A DNA stretch of 64,000 nucleotides, from assembly GCF_041434935.1 (NCBI RefSeq), contig NZ_CP107964.1, positions 4,628,501 through 4,692,500 of the forward strand, given 5' to 3'. The notes beneath the pieces are model-generated. The model was given only the letters and a program-made list of their open reading frames with translations. It had not been told where the DNA came from and made no database searches. The translations under genes were made by a program, and so were the position numbers. This document shows positions 5,815 through 14,845 of the stretch, one piece after another. The DNA is from Kitasatospora sp. NBC_00374 (GTDB lineage Bacteria > Actinomycetota > Actinomycetes > Streptomycetales > Streptomycetaceae). Positions within the stretch are counted from its first letter, which is position 1. Every line of letters starts with the position of its first letter.

Positions 5815-8139
5815 TTGTCTCTCGTTGACGACACCCGCTTCGCCATGCCCGCGAACGGGTCGGACGCCACCGACACCGCCCTCACCGACACCATCGAGAC
5901 CGCCGAGGTCGAGACCGCCGCCGCGGTCGACCAGGTCGCCGCCGATGACCTCGACACCGCCGAGGACACCACCGCGGACGAGGCCGCCGAGCCCGCCGAG
6001 CCCACCCTCACCTTCGGTGACCTGGGCCTGCCCGAGGAGATCGTGCGTGCCCTCGCCAAGCGCGAGGTCGTCACCCCGTTCCCGATCCAGGCCGCGACCA
6101 TCCCGGACGCGCTGGCCGGCAAGGACGTGCTCGGCCGTGGCCGCACCGGCTCCGGCAAGACCCTGAGCTTCGGCCTGCCGCTGCTCACCCGCCTCGCCGG
6201 CGGCGAGCGCACCCGGGCCAAGCACCCGCGCGGCCTGATCCTCGTCCCGACCCGCGAGCTGGCCATGCAGGTCGCCGACGCGCTGGAGCCGTTCGGCTCG
6301 GTGCTCGGCCTCAAGCTCAAGGTCGTCTGCGGCGGTACCTCGATGTCCAACCAGATGTACGCGCTGGAGCGCGGCGTGGACGTCCTGGTCGCCACCCCGG
6401 GCCGCCTGCGCGACCTGATCAACCGCGGCGCCGCGAAGCTCGCCGACGTCCAGGTCGCCGTGCTCGACGAGGCCGACCAGATGGCCGACATGGGCTTCCT
6501 GCCCGAGGTCACCGAGATCCTCGACCAGGTGCCGGCCGGCGGCCAGCGCCTGCTGTTCTCCGCCACCCTGGAGAACGAGATCGACACCCTGGTCAAGCGC
6601 TACCTGAACAAGCCGGTCACCCACGAGGTCGACCCGTCGGCCGGCGCGGTCACCACCATGACCCACCACATCCTCGTGGTGAAGCCCAAGGACAAGGCGC
6701 CGATCACCAACGCGATCGCCGCCCGCAAGGGCCGGACGATCATCTTCGTCCGCACCCAGATGGGCGCCGACCGGGTCGCCGAGCAGCTCCTGGAAGCCGG
6801 CGTGAAGGCCGACGCGCTGCACGGCGGTATGACCCAGGGCGCCCGTACCCGGGTGCTGGGCGACTTCAAGGACGGCTACGTCAACGTGGTCGTCGCCACC
6901 GACGTCGCCGCCCGCGGTATCCACGTCGACGGCATCGACCTGGTCCTGAACGTGGACCCGGCCGGTGACCACAAGGACTACCTGCACCGCTCCGGCCGCA
7001 CCGCGCGGGCCGGCCGGTCGGGCACCGTCGTCACCCTGGTGCTGCCGCACCAGCGCCGCGGCGTGTTCCGCCTGATGGAGGACGCGGGCGTGGACGCCTC
7101 GCGCCACATCCTCGACCACGCCTTCGACCCCGAGGTGGCCCGGATCACCGGTGCCCGCTCGCTGGTCGAGGTGCAGGCCGAGTCCGCCTCCGGCATCGCC
7201 GGTGCCGCGGAGCGCGAGGTCGCCGAGATGACCCGCCAGCTGGAGCGCGCGCAGCGCCGCGCCGCCGAGCTGCGCGAGGAGGCCGACCGGCTGGCCGCCC
7301 GCGCCGCCCGTGAGCGTGCCGCGCTCGGCATCGAGGACGAGGAGCCGGCCGCCGAGGCCGGTGCCGACGCCGCCGAGCCGGCCGTCGCCGAGGCCGCTCC
7401 GGTGGTCGAGGAGGAGCGCGTCCCCGCGTACCGCGAGGCGCGCAACGAGCGTCCGTCCTTCAACCGGGACCGGGACGACCGCGGTGGCCGTGACCGGGAC
7501 CGGGACGACCGCGGTGGCCGTTCCTTCGGCCGCGACCGTGACGAGCGTCCGGCCCGTTCGTTCGGTGACCGTGACAACCGTTCGGGTGGCTTCAACCGGG
7601 ACAACCGCTCCGGTGGTTTCAACCGTGACGAGCGTCCGGCCCGTTCGTTCGGTGACCGTGACAACCGTTCGGGTGGCTTCAACCGGGACAACCGCTCCGG
7701 TGGTTTCAACCGTGACGAGCGTCCGGCCCGTTCGTTCGGTGACCGTGACAACCGTTCGGGTGGCTTCAACCGGGACCGTGACGACCGCGGCGGCCGCTCC
7801 TTCGGCAACGACCGTCCGGCCCGCCCCTTCGGCGACCGCGACAACCGCGGCGGCGGCACCGGCGGCGGCTTCAACCGCGACCGGGACAACCGCTCGGGCG
7901 GCTTCAACCGTGACGACCGTCCGGCCCGTTCGTTCGGTGACCGCCCGTCGTTCGGTGACCGCGACCGCAGCGCCGGCAGCAGCCGTCCGTTCGCCCGCCG
8001 CGACGACCACCGCTCCGGTGGCCGCCCGCAGGGCTTCAACCGTGACGACCGTCCGGGTGGCCGCTCCTTCGGTGGCGACCGCGACAACCGCTCGGGCGGC
8101 TTCAACGGCGGCGACCGCAAGCCGCGTTGGAAGAGCTGA
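5815..8139 (+). CDS. DEAD-box ATP-dependent RNA helicase with RGG/RDR-repeat tail
   Basis: A 774-residue cytoplasmic RNA helicase. An acidic Ala/Glu/Asp leader (residues 1-65) precedes the two RecA-like domains: the Q-motif segment LTFGDLGLPEEIVRAL, motif I GRTGSGKT (about 110-117), PTRELAMQ, TPGRL, DEAD (about 218-221), SAT and HRSGRTARAGRSG. A helical linker follows, then from about residue 543 a 230-residue tail of NRDRDDRGGR, RSGGFNRD and RPARSFGDRD repeats, typical of RNA-binding, condensate-forming tails. I chose the TTG at 5815 because GGAAGG lies 7 bp upstream; a GTG at 5791 adds eight residues. It probably acts in rRNA or mRNA remodelling. A strong terminator follows. Confidence 0.93.
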   Translation: MSLVDDTRFAMPANGSDATDTALTDTIETAEVETAAAVDQVAADDLDTAEDTTADEAAEPAEPTLTFGDLGLPEEIVRALAKREVVTPFPIQAATIPDALAGKDVLGRGRTGSGKTLSFGLPLLTRLAGGERTRAKHPRGLILVPTRELAMQVADALEPFGSVLGLKLKVVCGGTSMSNQMYALERGVDVLVATPGRLRDLINRGAAKLADVQVAVLDEADQMADMGFLPEVTEILDQVPAGGQRLLFSATLENEIDTLVKRYLNKPVTHEVDPSAGAVTTMTHHILVVKPKDKAPITNAIAARKGRTIIFVRTQMGADRVAEQLLEAGVKADALHGGMTQGARTRVLGDFKDGYVNVVVATDVAARGIHVDGIDLVLNVDPAGDHKDYLHRSGRTARAGRSGTVVTLVLPHQRRGVFRLMEDAGVDASRHILDHAFDPEVARITGARSLVEVQAESASGIAGAAEREVAEMTRQLERAQRRAAELREEADRLAARAARERAALGIEDEEPAAEAGADAAEPAVAEAAPVVEEERVPAYREARNERPSFNRDRDDRGGRDRDRDDRGGRSFGRDRDERPARSFGDRDNRSGGFNRDNRSGGFNRDERPARSFGDRDNRSGGFNRDNRSGGFNRDERPARSFGDRDNRSGGFNRDRDDRGGRSFGNDRPARPFGDRDNRGGGTGGGFNRDRDNRSGGFNRDDRPARSFGDRPSFGDRDRSAGSSRPFARRDDHRSGGRPQGFNRDDRPGGRSFGGDRDNRSGGFNGGDRKPRWKS
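7540..7770 (+). repeat. 87-bp in-frame tandem repeats in the helicase tail
   Basis: The 87-bp unit beginning GACGAGCGTCCGGCCCG occurs at 7540-7626, again nearly unchanged at 7627-7713, and partially from 7714. Each unit encodes 29 residues (DERPARSFGDRDNRSGGF plus NRDNRSGGFNR), so repeat gain or loss keeps frame. Shorter related repeats flank it on both sides. Confidence 0.9.
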
Positions 8140-8170
8140 CATCTGACGGCGCGACAGCGCCACCGCACTG

Positions 8171-8214
8171 AGGCCTGGGGCCGATCCACTCCGGTGGGTC
8201 GGCCCCAGGCCTTT
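8171..8214 (+). terminator. Strong terminator of the DEAD-box helicase gene
   Basis: AGGCCTGGGGCCGA pairs perfectly with TCGGCCCCAGGCCT over 14 bp, and the apex can extend by TCCAC/GGTGG-type pairing; TTTG follows. It begins 32 bp after the stop codon. Confidence 0.8.
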
Positions 8215-8322
8215 GCCGTGTCCGGGTGGCGGGCCGCCGGCTGCCAGGCCGCCGGGCTTGGAATTCTCGAAATGAGAACAACTCGGTGGCGCGCCGCAAC
8301 CGCCTCGCGTACGGTCACCGGT

Positions 8323-9156
8323 ATGAGCAGCAGAATGCATCAGGTGGCGGTCGAGAACGAGGAGATCGCCGAGCGGGGGACCTACCGGAACAGGTGGGGG
8401 AAGCCGGTCGAGATCGGCGAGTCGCTCGCCCGGGCATGCGCCGGGACCATCTCGTACAGTGCCGAGGAGCCGCTGCGGGGAGGGGAGCGCGGGCCGCTGC
8501 GCGGGCCGGTCGAGGTGACGTCCGAGGGCAGCATGCAGGCCGCGCGCCGGCTGACCGAGGCCGGCGGCGAGCACGTCGCGGTGCTCAACTTCGCCTCCGC
8601 GCGCAACCCCGGGGGCGGGTACCTGCGCGGCGCCAAGGCCCAGGAGGAGGACCTCTGCCGGTCGGCGCTGCTGTACCGCTGCCTGCTGGAGGCGCCCGAC
8701 TACTACGAGGCCCACCGTGCCTCCACCGACCTGCGCTACAGCCACCGGGTGATCTGGTCCCCGCAGGTCCCGGTGGTCCGTGACGGGCGCGGCGACCTCC
8801 TCGCGGAGCCGTACACCGTCTCGTTCCTCACCTCGCCGGCGCCCAACGCGGGCCAGCTGGCGCTGCGTTCGCCGGGGCGGCCGGTGGACGTGCGCGGCAT
8901 CCTGGCCGCGCGCGCCGACCGGGTGCTGGCGGTGGCGGCGCAGCACGGGGTGCGGGAACTGGTGCTGGGGGCCTGGGGATGCGGGGTGTTCCGCAACGAC
9001 CCGGCGGTGGTGGCGGAGGCCTTCGAGACCGCGCTGACCGAGCACGGGGCGGCGTTCGACCGGGTGGTCTTCGCGGTCTGGGACCGTCAGCCGGTCTCGG
9101 CGAACCGGGCCGCCTTCGAGGACCGCTTCGGGCCGGCGGGGGAGCGGCTCGGCTGA
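8323..9156 (+). CDS. Bacterial-type poly(ADP-ribose) glycohydrolase (TIGR02452)
   Basis: A 277-residue macrodomain-related protein of the TIGR02452/DUF2263 family. The PARG signature GGG-X7-QEE is intact: PGGGYLRGAKAQEEDLC, with GGG at residues 97-99 and QEE at 107-109, the second Glu being the expected catalytic acid. FLTSPAPNAG and LGAWGCGVFRNDP match the later ADP-ribose-binding loops. The predicted role is removal of ADP-ribose from proteins or nucleic acids in the cytoplasm. The ATG at 8323 gives MSSRMHQVAVENEEIA; the frame upstream lacks coding character. It is a single-gene unit following the helicase terminator. No ADP-ribosyltransferase is recognised in the window. Confidence 0.88.
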   Translation: MSSRMHQVAVENEEIAERGTYRNRWGKPVEIGESLARACAGTISYSAEEPLRGGERGPLRGPVEVTSEGSMQAARRLTEAGGEHVAVLNFASARNPGGGYLRGAKAQEEDLCRSALLYRCLLEAPDYYEAHRASTDLRYSHRVIWSPQVPVVRDGRGDLLAEPYTVSFLTSPAPNAGQLALRSPGRPVDVRGILAARADRVLAVAAQHGVRELVLGAWGCGVFRNDPAVVAEAFETALTEHGAAFDRVVFAVWDRQPVSANRAAFEDRFGPAGERLG

Positions 9157-9319
9157 GCGGGCGGCTCGGTCGAGCGAGTCGGTCGAGCGGCGGGACCGGC
9201 CGAGGGGGCGCCAGGAGCCGGTGACGGGCTGCCCTGGGCCTCGGGGTCCTGGGACAGGCTGCGAGCGGGTCTTTCGGACCGCCCGCGCCGGACGCTCCTC
9301 ATGATCCATACTCGCCCCT

Positions 9320-10435
9320 GTGACCACCGACACCGAACACCGGGCCGAAGCCGATCTCCGGGTGAGCCCGCTGGAGTTGTTCTTCGACCTCGTCTTCGTC
9401 TTCACCGTCACCCAGCTCACCGCCAGCCTCGCCCACCACCTCACGGCCGGCGGGCTGGCGAGGGTCCTGGTGATGCTCGCGGTGATCTGGTGGATGTACG
9501 ACGCGTTCATCTGGCTCACCAACGCGATGCCGCCGACCACGCACCCGCGGCGCGGCCTGCTGCTGACCGGCATGGGTGGTTTCCTGGTCGTCGCGCTGAG
9601 TGTCCCGCACGCCTTCGAGGGCAGCGGGGTGGCCTTCGGGCTGGCGTACCTGCTGGTCATCGCCGTGCACACGGGGATGTTCGCCGGCGCCGACGTGCCG
9701 CTCGGCTCCGTCCTTCGGATGGGGGCGCTCAACCTGATCAACGCCGCGCTGGTGGTCACCGGCGGGTACCTGCAGGGCACCGCCCAACTGCTGCTCTGGG
9801 GCGCCTCGGTGGGTGTCCAGCTCGCCATCCCGTACCTGGTCGACCTGCCGCGGTTCCAGCTGCGGGCCCCGCACTTCGTCGAGCGGCACGGGCTGGTGAT
9901 GATCGTCGCCTTCGGCGAGTCGGTGATCGCGATCGGCGTCGGGGCCGGCGACGCCGAGCTGTCCGCCCCGCTGGTCGGGGCGGCGGTGCTGTCGCTCATG
10001 GTCTGCGTGGCCCTCTGGTGGGCGTACTTCGGCCGTGACGACGACGAGTACGCCGGCCGCTACCTGGCCGCCCTGCCCGGCGCCCGCCGCAACCAACTGG
10101 CGATCCGGGTCTACAACATGGGCCACTACGTCCTGCTGCTCGGCGTGATCCTCCTGGCCACCGGCGCGAAGTCCGCCGTCGCCCACCCCACCGAGGCCCT
10201 CGGCGCCGCCCCGGCCGCCGCCCTGGCCGGCGGGACCGCCCTCTTCCTCGCCGCCAACGCCGCGATCCGCCGCACCCTCACCCTGACCCCCAACTCCGCC
10301 CGGGTGGTCGCCGCCGCCGTGGTGGCGGCGACGATCCCGCTGGGGACGCAGGTGTCGGCCCTGGCCCAGGTGGCGGTCACGGCGGCGGTGCTGGGGGCGG
10401 CCGTCGGGTACGAGGAACGGCGGGCCGGGCGTTGA
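9320..10435 (+). CDS. Low temperature requirement protein A (LtrA) family membrane protein
   Basis: A 371-residue polytopic membrane protein with about ten hydrophobic segments. The N-terminal LtrA motif is clear: VSPLELFFDLVFVFTVTQLT, followed by VLVMLAVIWWMYDAFIWLTN and the mid-protein ERHGLVMIVAFGESVIAIG, all conserved in the family. LtrA was named in Listeria for growth at low temperature; the molecular function is unsettled. The GTG at 9320 starts directly at MTTDTEHRAEADLRVSPLE, the family N terminus. It converges on the phosphatase gene with only 10 bp between stops. Confidence 0.9.
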   Translation: MTTDTEHRAEADLRVSPLELFFDLVFVFTVTQLTASLAHHLTAGGLARVLVMLAVIWWMYDAFIWLTNAMPPTTHPRRGLLLTGMGGFLVVALSVPHAFEGSGVAFGLAYLLVIAVHTGMFAGADVPLGSVLRMGALNLINAALVVTGGYLQGTAQLLLWGASVGVQLAIPYLVDLPRFQLRAPHFVERHGLVMIVAFGESVIAIGVGAGDAELSAPLVGAAVLSLMVCVALWWAYFGRDDDEYAGRYLAALPGARRNQLAIRVYNMGHYVLLLGVILLATGAKSAVAHPTEALGAAPAAALAGGTALFLAANAAIRRTLTLTPNSARVVAAAVVAATIPLGTQVSALAQVAVTAAVLGAAVGYEERRAGR

Positions 10436-10445
10436 GCGCGGGGCG

Positions 10446-11153
10446 CTACGCCGTCAGGAGCTCCCGGACGGAGGCCAGCTCCCCGCCGTGCACCCCGTGG
10501 GCCGTCAGGTAGTCCTCGATCGAGCCGTGGAGCTGGCGGATGCGGTCCAGCGCGGTGTGCAGGCGGTCCGCCTCGGCGGGGTGGGAGAGGTGCTGCTCGC
10601 CGAACTCGTCGAGGTAGGGGACGGGCCCGGCGTCGAGGCCCAGGCCGGGGTTGGAGCGGAGGTAGTCGGCGGTGATCTCGCCGAGGTCCAGCCCGGCCAG
10701 GTGCTGGAGGACGGCGACGGTCAGGCCCGTGCGGTCCTTGCCGACCGCACAGTGCACCAGGACCGGTCCGCCGCCCGAGGCCAGGGCGCGGACGGTGGCG
10801 GCCACCGCCGCGCCGCCGACCTCCGCCATCAGCCGGTAGACGGCGAACTGGTCGCTGGGCCACGGGTGTTCCGCGTCGAGACGCTCCGGGAGCAGCGGGG
10901 CGTGCAGATAGGTGTGGCCGAGGTCGTGGTGCCGGTCCGGGGCGGTGGCGAGCTCCGCGTGGGTGCGCAGGTCGATGACGGTCCGGATGCCGAGCGGCCG
11001 CAGCCGTCGGGCGCCCTCCAGGGTGAGGCCGGAGAGGGCGGCGGAGCGGTAGAGCAGGCCGGGCCGGAGCCGGCCGCAGGAGGCGTCGCGGAAGTTCGGT
11101 ACGTCGGGGATGTCCAGGAGGGCAACGGCAGCGTCGAACCCGTGGTCGGTCAT
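10446..11153 (-). CDS. Tyrosine-protein phosphatase, PtpB-like
   Basis: A 235-residue cytoplasmic phosphatase. The P-loop HCAVGKDRTG carries the nucleophile Cys135 and Arg141 of CX5R, with the extra Lys-Asp typical of the bacterial PtpB/atypical dual-specificity group. NFRDASCGRLRPGLLYRSAAL and GIRTVIDLRTHAEL are further family segments. The C terminus is helical (HTALDRIRQLHGSIEDYLTA). Such enzymes dephosphorylate phosphotyrosine and sometimes phosphoinositides; the substrate here is unknown. It lies just downstream of the SDR gene on the same strand with a 56-bp gap, so a two-gene unit is possible. Confidence 0.9.
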   Translation of the reverse strand: MTDHGFDAAVALLDIPDVPNFRDASCGRLRPGLLYRSAALSGLTLEGARRLRPLGIRTVIDLRTHAELATAPDRHHDLGHTYLHAPLLPERLDAEHPWPSDQFAVYRLMAEVGGAAVAATVRALASGGGPVLVHCAVGKDRTGLTVAVLQHLAGLDLGEITADYLRSNPGLGLDAGPVPYLDEFGEQHLSHPAEADRLHTALDRIRQLHGSIEDYLTAHGVHGGELASVRELLTA

Positions 11154-11209
11154 GCCCTCACGCTAGCGCCGGCGGGTGGCGCGCCGGCGGCTCGTTGCCG
11201 ACCTGTGCC

Positions 11210-11959
11210 TCAACGGCCGCCGGCCACGTCGAGGAAGGTCCCGGTGGCGTACGAGGCGGCGGGTGAGAGCAGGAAGAGGATGGCCTCGGCGACCTCCTCG
11301 GGCCGGCCGCCGCGCCCCATCGGCAGCTGCGGGGCGACCCGGTCGACCCGCCCCGGCTCGCCGCCCAGGGCGTGGATGCCGGTGTGGATCAGGCCCGGGC
11401 GGACGGCGTTGACCCGGATGCCCTCGCCCGCGACCTCCAGGGCCAGACCGCGGGTCATGCTGTCCAGCGCGCCCTTGGAGGCGGCGTAGTCGACGTACTC
11501 GTTCGGCGACCCGAGGCGGGAGGCGGCCGAGGAGACGTTGACGATCGCGCCGCCCCGGCCACCGTGCCGGGTGGACATCCGGCGGACGGCGGCGCCGGCG
11601 CACAGGAACGGCCCGGTGATGTTGGCGGCCCAGATCCTGGCCAGCCGGTCCTCGTCCAACTCCTCCAGCCGGGCCTGCCTCTCCAGTGTGCCGGCGTTGT
11701 TCACCAGCGCCGTGAGGGGGCCCAGTTGCTCGTCCACGGCCCGGAACAGCCGCTCGACCCCGGTGGCCCGGCTGACGTCGGCGCGGACGGCGATCGCCGT
11801 CCCGCCGGCGGCACGGATCTCGTCCACCACCGCGAGTGCGGAGGCGTCGTCGCTGCGGTAGTTGACGCACACCCGGTACCCGCGCCGACCGGCGAGCCGG
11901 GCGGTGGCGGCGCCGATTCCCCGGCCGCCGCCGGTGATCAGGACGGTCTCGGACGGCAT
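11210..11959 (-). CDS. Short-chain dehydrogenase/reductase (SDR)
   Basis: A 249-residue classical SDR with a Rossmann fold. The nucleotide-binding motif TGGGRGIG is at residues 9-16, NNAG at 87-90, the catalytic Ser around 143, and YAASK at 158-162 (Tyr158, Lys162). The sequence after the second strand (VNYRSDDASA) favours NADP(H). It resembles glucose-1-dehydrogenase/FabG-like oxidoreductases, but the substrate cannot be deduced. ATG at 11959; an in-frame upstream ATG at 12094 adds 45 residues of poor character. It is divergent from the transglutaminase-like gene. Confidence 0.92.
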   Translation of the reverse strand: MPSETVLITGGGRGIGAATARLAGRRGYRVCVNYRSDDASALAVVDEIRAAGGTAIAVRADVSRATGVERLFRAVDEQLGPLTALVNNAGTLERQARLEELDEDRLARIWAANITGPFLCAGAAVRRMSTRHGGRGGAIVNVSSAASRLGSPNEYVDYAASKGALDSMTRGLALEVAGEGIRVNAVRPGLIHTGIHALGGEPGRVDRVAPQLPMGRGGRPEEVAEAILFLLSPAASYATGTFLDVAGGR

Positions 11960-12056
11960 GCTGACTCCCTCGCACCGGTGGTGGCCTGCGACCGACCGTA
12001 GCCCACATGCCGGAATTCCCGGCCGGGTGGGCCGCGCGTCGACCACGATGGCCGGC

Positions 12057-12662
12057 ATGACCACCGAACCGCCCCCGCTGCGGCCCGCCTCCACCGATCC
12101 GGCCGACTACCTGGCCGCCGACGACGTGATCGACCACGGGCACCCGGAGATCCGGGCCCTCGCCGACCGCCTGCGCCGGGACAGCGTGCGGGAGAGCGCC
12201 CGGGCCGCCTTCGAGTACGTCCGCGACCGGGTGGCGCACTCCGCCGACCTCGGCCGGTGGAGCGCCGCGTACCGGGCCTCGGACGTCCTCGCCGCCGGTG
12301 ACGCGATCTGCCACGGCAAGGCCCACCTGCTGACCGCCGTCCTGCGGGCGCAGGGCATCCCGGCCGGCCTGTGCTACCAGCGGCTGGACGTGCTGCACGC
12401 GCTGGTAGCCGTCCACTGGCCGCGGCCGGAGGGCGGCGGGACGTGGGTGCGGCTGGATCCGCGCGGCAACAAGCCGGGCGTCGACGCGCAGTTCGCCACC
12501 GACCCGGCGGACGAGCGGCCGGCCTGGCCGGTCGACCCGGCCCGCGGCGAGTTCTGGTACGACACGGTGTACCCGGCCACCCCGGACGGGCTGCGCACCG
12601 CCCTGGCCACCGCCGACCCGGGGCGGACCGGCTACGGCTACTACCTGCCGGTCGAGCTCTGA
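12057..12662 (+). CDS. Transglutaminase-like domain protein
   Basis: A 201-residue cytoplasmic protein with a transglutaminase/protease-like core. The catalytic Cys lies in AICHGKAHLLTAVLRAQGIPA (Cys85), the His near residue 120 in ALVAVHW and the Asp in VRLDPRGN (Asp134), giving the usual Cys-His-Asp order. Such single-domain proteins may act as amidases or proteases rather than crosslinkers. The ATG at 12057 gives MTTEPPPLRPAS; an ATG at 12048 would add three residues. It is divergent from the SDR gene and converges with the winged-helix gene 14 bp downstream. Confidence 0.85.
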   Translation: MTTEPPPLRPASTDPADYLAADDVIDHGHPEIRALADRLRRDSVRESARAAFEYVRDRVAHSADLGRWSAAYRASDVLAAGDAICHGKAHLLTAVLRAQGIPAGLCYQRLDVLHALVAVHWPRPEGGGTWVRLDPRGNKPGVDAQFATDPADERPAWPVDPARGEFWYDTVYPATPDGLRTALATADPGRTGYGYYLPVEL

Positions 12663-12676
12663 ACCGGCCGCTCCGG

Positions 12677-13909
12677 TCAGGAGGTCGCCGCCGCCCGCAT
12701 CGCGGCGATCTTCGGCGCGCGGCTCTTCGGCGAGTCCAGGCTGAACCCGCGGGCGTCGCCGAGCTGGTCCCGGACGAACTCCTCGGTGCGGCGGACGGCT
12801 TCCCGCAGGGCGTCGTCGAACGGCACGAAGAGCTGGTGCACGATCTCCTGCCGCTCGGTGTCGTACTCCCAGAACCCGACGATCCGGCCGCGGTCGACCA
12901 CGATGTGGGTCTGCGGATCCGCCTCGGTGCCGAACACCCGGCCCTCCCTGGCCGCCGGGACGGGGCGCTGTGCGTCGGCCGGGTCGATCAGGCGCGGCAG
13001 GTCCCGGTGCAGCAGGTGGATGCCGTCGATGCCCGCCAGCAGGGCGTACCGCGGTTCGGCCGGCGGCCGGAACCGGGCGAACTCCTCGGCGAGTTCGACG
13101 GGCATCAGCAGGTCGGTGCCGGGCAGGGCGGTCAGCTCCAGCGGGCCGAGGGCCGCCTTGGCCGTGGCGGCGGTGAAGCCGGAGAACCAGCGGAAGTGCT
13201 TGACCGAGGCCGGCGCGGCCCAGGAGAAGTAGCGTTCGGCGAGTTCGGCGGCCGAGCCCTTCACCGGCTGGTCCCAGCCGACGTACCCGTAACGCTGCTG
13301 GTCCAGACGGCCGTTGGACGGCACCCGGCGGATCCGGCCGCGCGACTGGAGCAGGCCGAGCGCCAACGGGAGGGTGGTCGACAGCCCGCGCTTCCTGCCG
13401 GCCTCGCCCAGGCCGCGGACGGCGTCGCCGACCGCCTCCCTGATCGCCGGCGGATCCAGCGGCCGGTCCGGTGACAGCGAGTCGGTGACGGCCAGGCACA
13501 GTTTCTCGACCTCGTCCTGCGTCACGCCCAGGTGCTTGGCCGCGGAGGCGATGTCGGCCTCGGGCGCGGCCGCCCCGGCCGCCAGGCCGAGCGCGTAGTC
13601 GGCGGCCGGCAGCACGTAGGTGCAGCCCCGGGCGGACGGCAGCTCGTGCACCTCCAGGGCGGCCACGGCCGCGTCCACCGCCGCCCGGTCCAGCCCGGCG
13701 CGGGCGAACAGCCCCAGGTACGGGGCCGCGCCGCCGACCGAACGGGCCCAGCCGGTCGCGGCCAGGACCTCGGCGGCGCTCGCGCCTTCGTGCGCGCCGT
13801 CCAGCCACTGCCGGTGCGCCCACCAGGCGCGGAGTCTCCCCGGCAGGGCCGGGTCGGGCCCGGGGTCGAGGTCCGGGCCGGTGTCCGCCGGGATCCCACT
13901 GTTAGCCAT
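12677..13909 (-). CDS. Winged-helix DNA-binding domain protein, AlkZ/HTH_42-like
   Basis: A 410-residue protein of the winged-helix family that includes the DNA glycosylase AlkZ. Family-like segments are LRAWWAHRQWLDGA near the N terminus, CTYVLPAADYALGL, LLQSRGRIRRVPSNGRLDQQ and the C-terminal GFWEYDTERQEIVHQLFVPF. Full-length AlkZ-like proteins unhook crosslinks or excise alkylated bases; this member's activity is not established from sequence, and I could not place the QxQ catalytic motif with certainty. ATG at 13909; longer in-frame extensions upstream are shadow sequence. It is divergent from the nucleotidyltransferase gene. Confidence 0.8.
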   Translation of the reverse strand: MANSGIPADTGPDLDPGPDPALPGRLRAWWAHRQWLDGAHEGASAAEVLAATGWARSVGGAAPYLGLFARAGLDRAAVDAAVAALEVHELPSARGCTYVLPAADYALGLAAGAAAPEADIASAAKHLGVTQDEVEKLCLAVTDSLSPDRPLDPPAIREAVGDAVRGLGEAGRKRGLSTTLPLALGLLQSRGRIRRVPSNGRLDQQRYGYVGWDQPVKGSAAELAERYFSWAAPASVKHFRWFSGFTAATAKAALGPLELTALPGTDLLMPVELAEEFARFRPPAEPRYALLAGIDGIHLLHRDLPRLIDPADAQRPVPAAREGRVFGTEADPQTHIVVDRGRIVGFWEYDTERQEIVHQLFVPFDDALREAVRRTEEFVRDQLGDARGFSLDSPKSRAPKIAAMRAAATS

Positions 13910-14059
13910 GGGGCCAGTATCGGCGGGCGGCCGGGCGGGAGCACGCAGCGACGGGCCGACAATTCGTTCGACCCGGGGCGGGGTGCCGGGGGAAACTGCC
14001 GGATGTCCGCAGGCCGTTGCGGACCGTCCGGCCGAACCCGCCGAGGAGGCGACCCACCC

Positions 14060-14734
14060 GTGAACGTCCTGCTCTCCGGCATCGTCGGCTCCACCGCGTA
14101 CGGGCTGGCACACGCCGGCTCCGACATCGACCGGCTCGGCCTCTACGCCGCGCCGACGGTCGAACTCCACGGCCTGCACCGCCCCGCGGAGTCGCACGTC
14201 ACCACCGCGCCCGACCGCACCCTGCACGAGGCCGCCAAGTGGTGCCGCCTCGCACTCGGCTGCAACCCGACCGCGTCCGAACTCGTCTGGCTGCCCGCGG
14301 ACCTGTACGAGGTGCGGACCGAACTCGGCGAGGAGCTGATCGCGCTGCGGCGCACCTTCCTCAGCGCACGGGCCGTCCGCAACTCCTATCTCGGCTACGC
14401 CACCCAGCAGTTCAGGAAGCTGAGCAACCGGGACCGCTCGGATCCGCAGGGCCTGGACCGGGCGGCCAAACACGCCCGGCACCTGGTCCGGCTGGTCGAG
14501 CAGGGGCTCGCCCTGCACGAGACGGGCGAGGTGGTCGTCCGGCTCGCCGAGCCCGAGCGGGTCCGCGCCCTCGGCGAGCGCTTCGCCCGTACCCCCGACG
14601 ACGCGGCCGCCCTGCTGGCCGGGGCCGAGGCACGCTTCGACCGCCCCGGTGTCCTGCCGGACGCCCCGGACGAGGCCCCGGTCGAGTCCTGGCTCCGCCG
14701 CGTCCGGGCGGTCCACTACGCGCCCGCCGAGTGA
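14060..14734 (+). CDS. Predicted nucleotidyltransferase (pol beta superfamily)
   Basis: A 224-residue cytoplasmic protein. The nucleotidyltransferase fold is marked by GSTAYGLAHAGSDID, with the metal-binding pair Asp22 and Asp24 following the GS motif at residues 10-11. ELVWLPADLYEVRTELGEEL and the helical half LSARAVRNSYLGYATQQFRK match the COG3541-type family of predicted nucleotidyltransferases. Substrate unknown. The GTG at 14060 is preceded by GAGGAGGCG at good spacing and gives MNVLLSGIVGSTAYG, so the much longer upstream frame is excluded. tRNA-Lys follows 111 bp downstream. Confidence 0.88.
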   Translation: MNVLLSGIVGSTAYGLAHAGSDIDRLGLYAAPTVELHGLHRPAESHVTTAPDRTLHEAAKWCRLALGCNPTASELVWLPADLYEVRTELGEELIALRRTFLSARAVRNSYLGYATQQFRKLSNRDRSDPQGLDRAAKHARHLVRLVEQGLALHETGEVVVRLAEPERVRALGERFARTPDDAAALLAGAEARFDRPGVLPDAPDEAPVESWLRRVRAVHYAPAE

Positions 14735-14845
14735 CCTCCGTGCGGGCCGTGACGTGGCCGGAAATACTGTTGGCCACGTCGGCGTGATCACCAGGTAGGA
14801 TCGGCCCCGCAGGTGCCGTGTCCTCGCGGATCGGCGCCGGTCGGC

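Noticed and set aside
7540..7770. CRISPR-like array
   Set aside because: The repeats are in frame inside a coding tail, have no unique spacers and vary in unit structure; no cas genes are seen.
5767..9999. A 1410-codon open frame on the minus strand
   Set aside because: It is antisense to the DEAD-box helicase, PARG and LtrA genes; its product is Arg/Gly/Val-rich with repeats that mirror the helicase tail. GC-rich third positions keep such shadow frames open.
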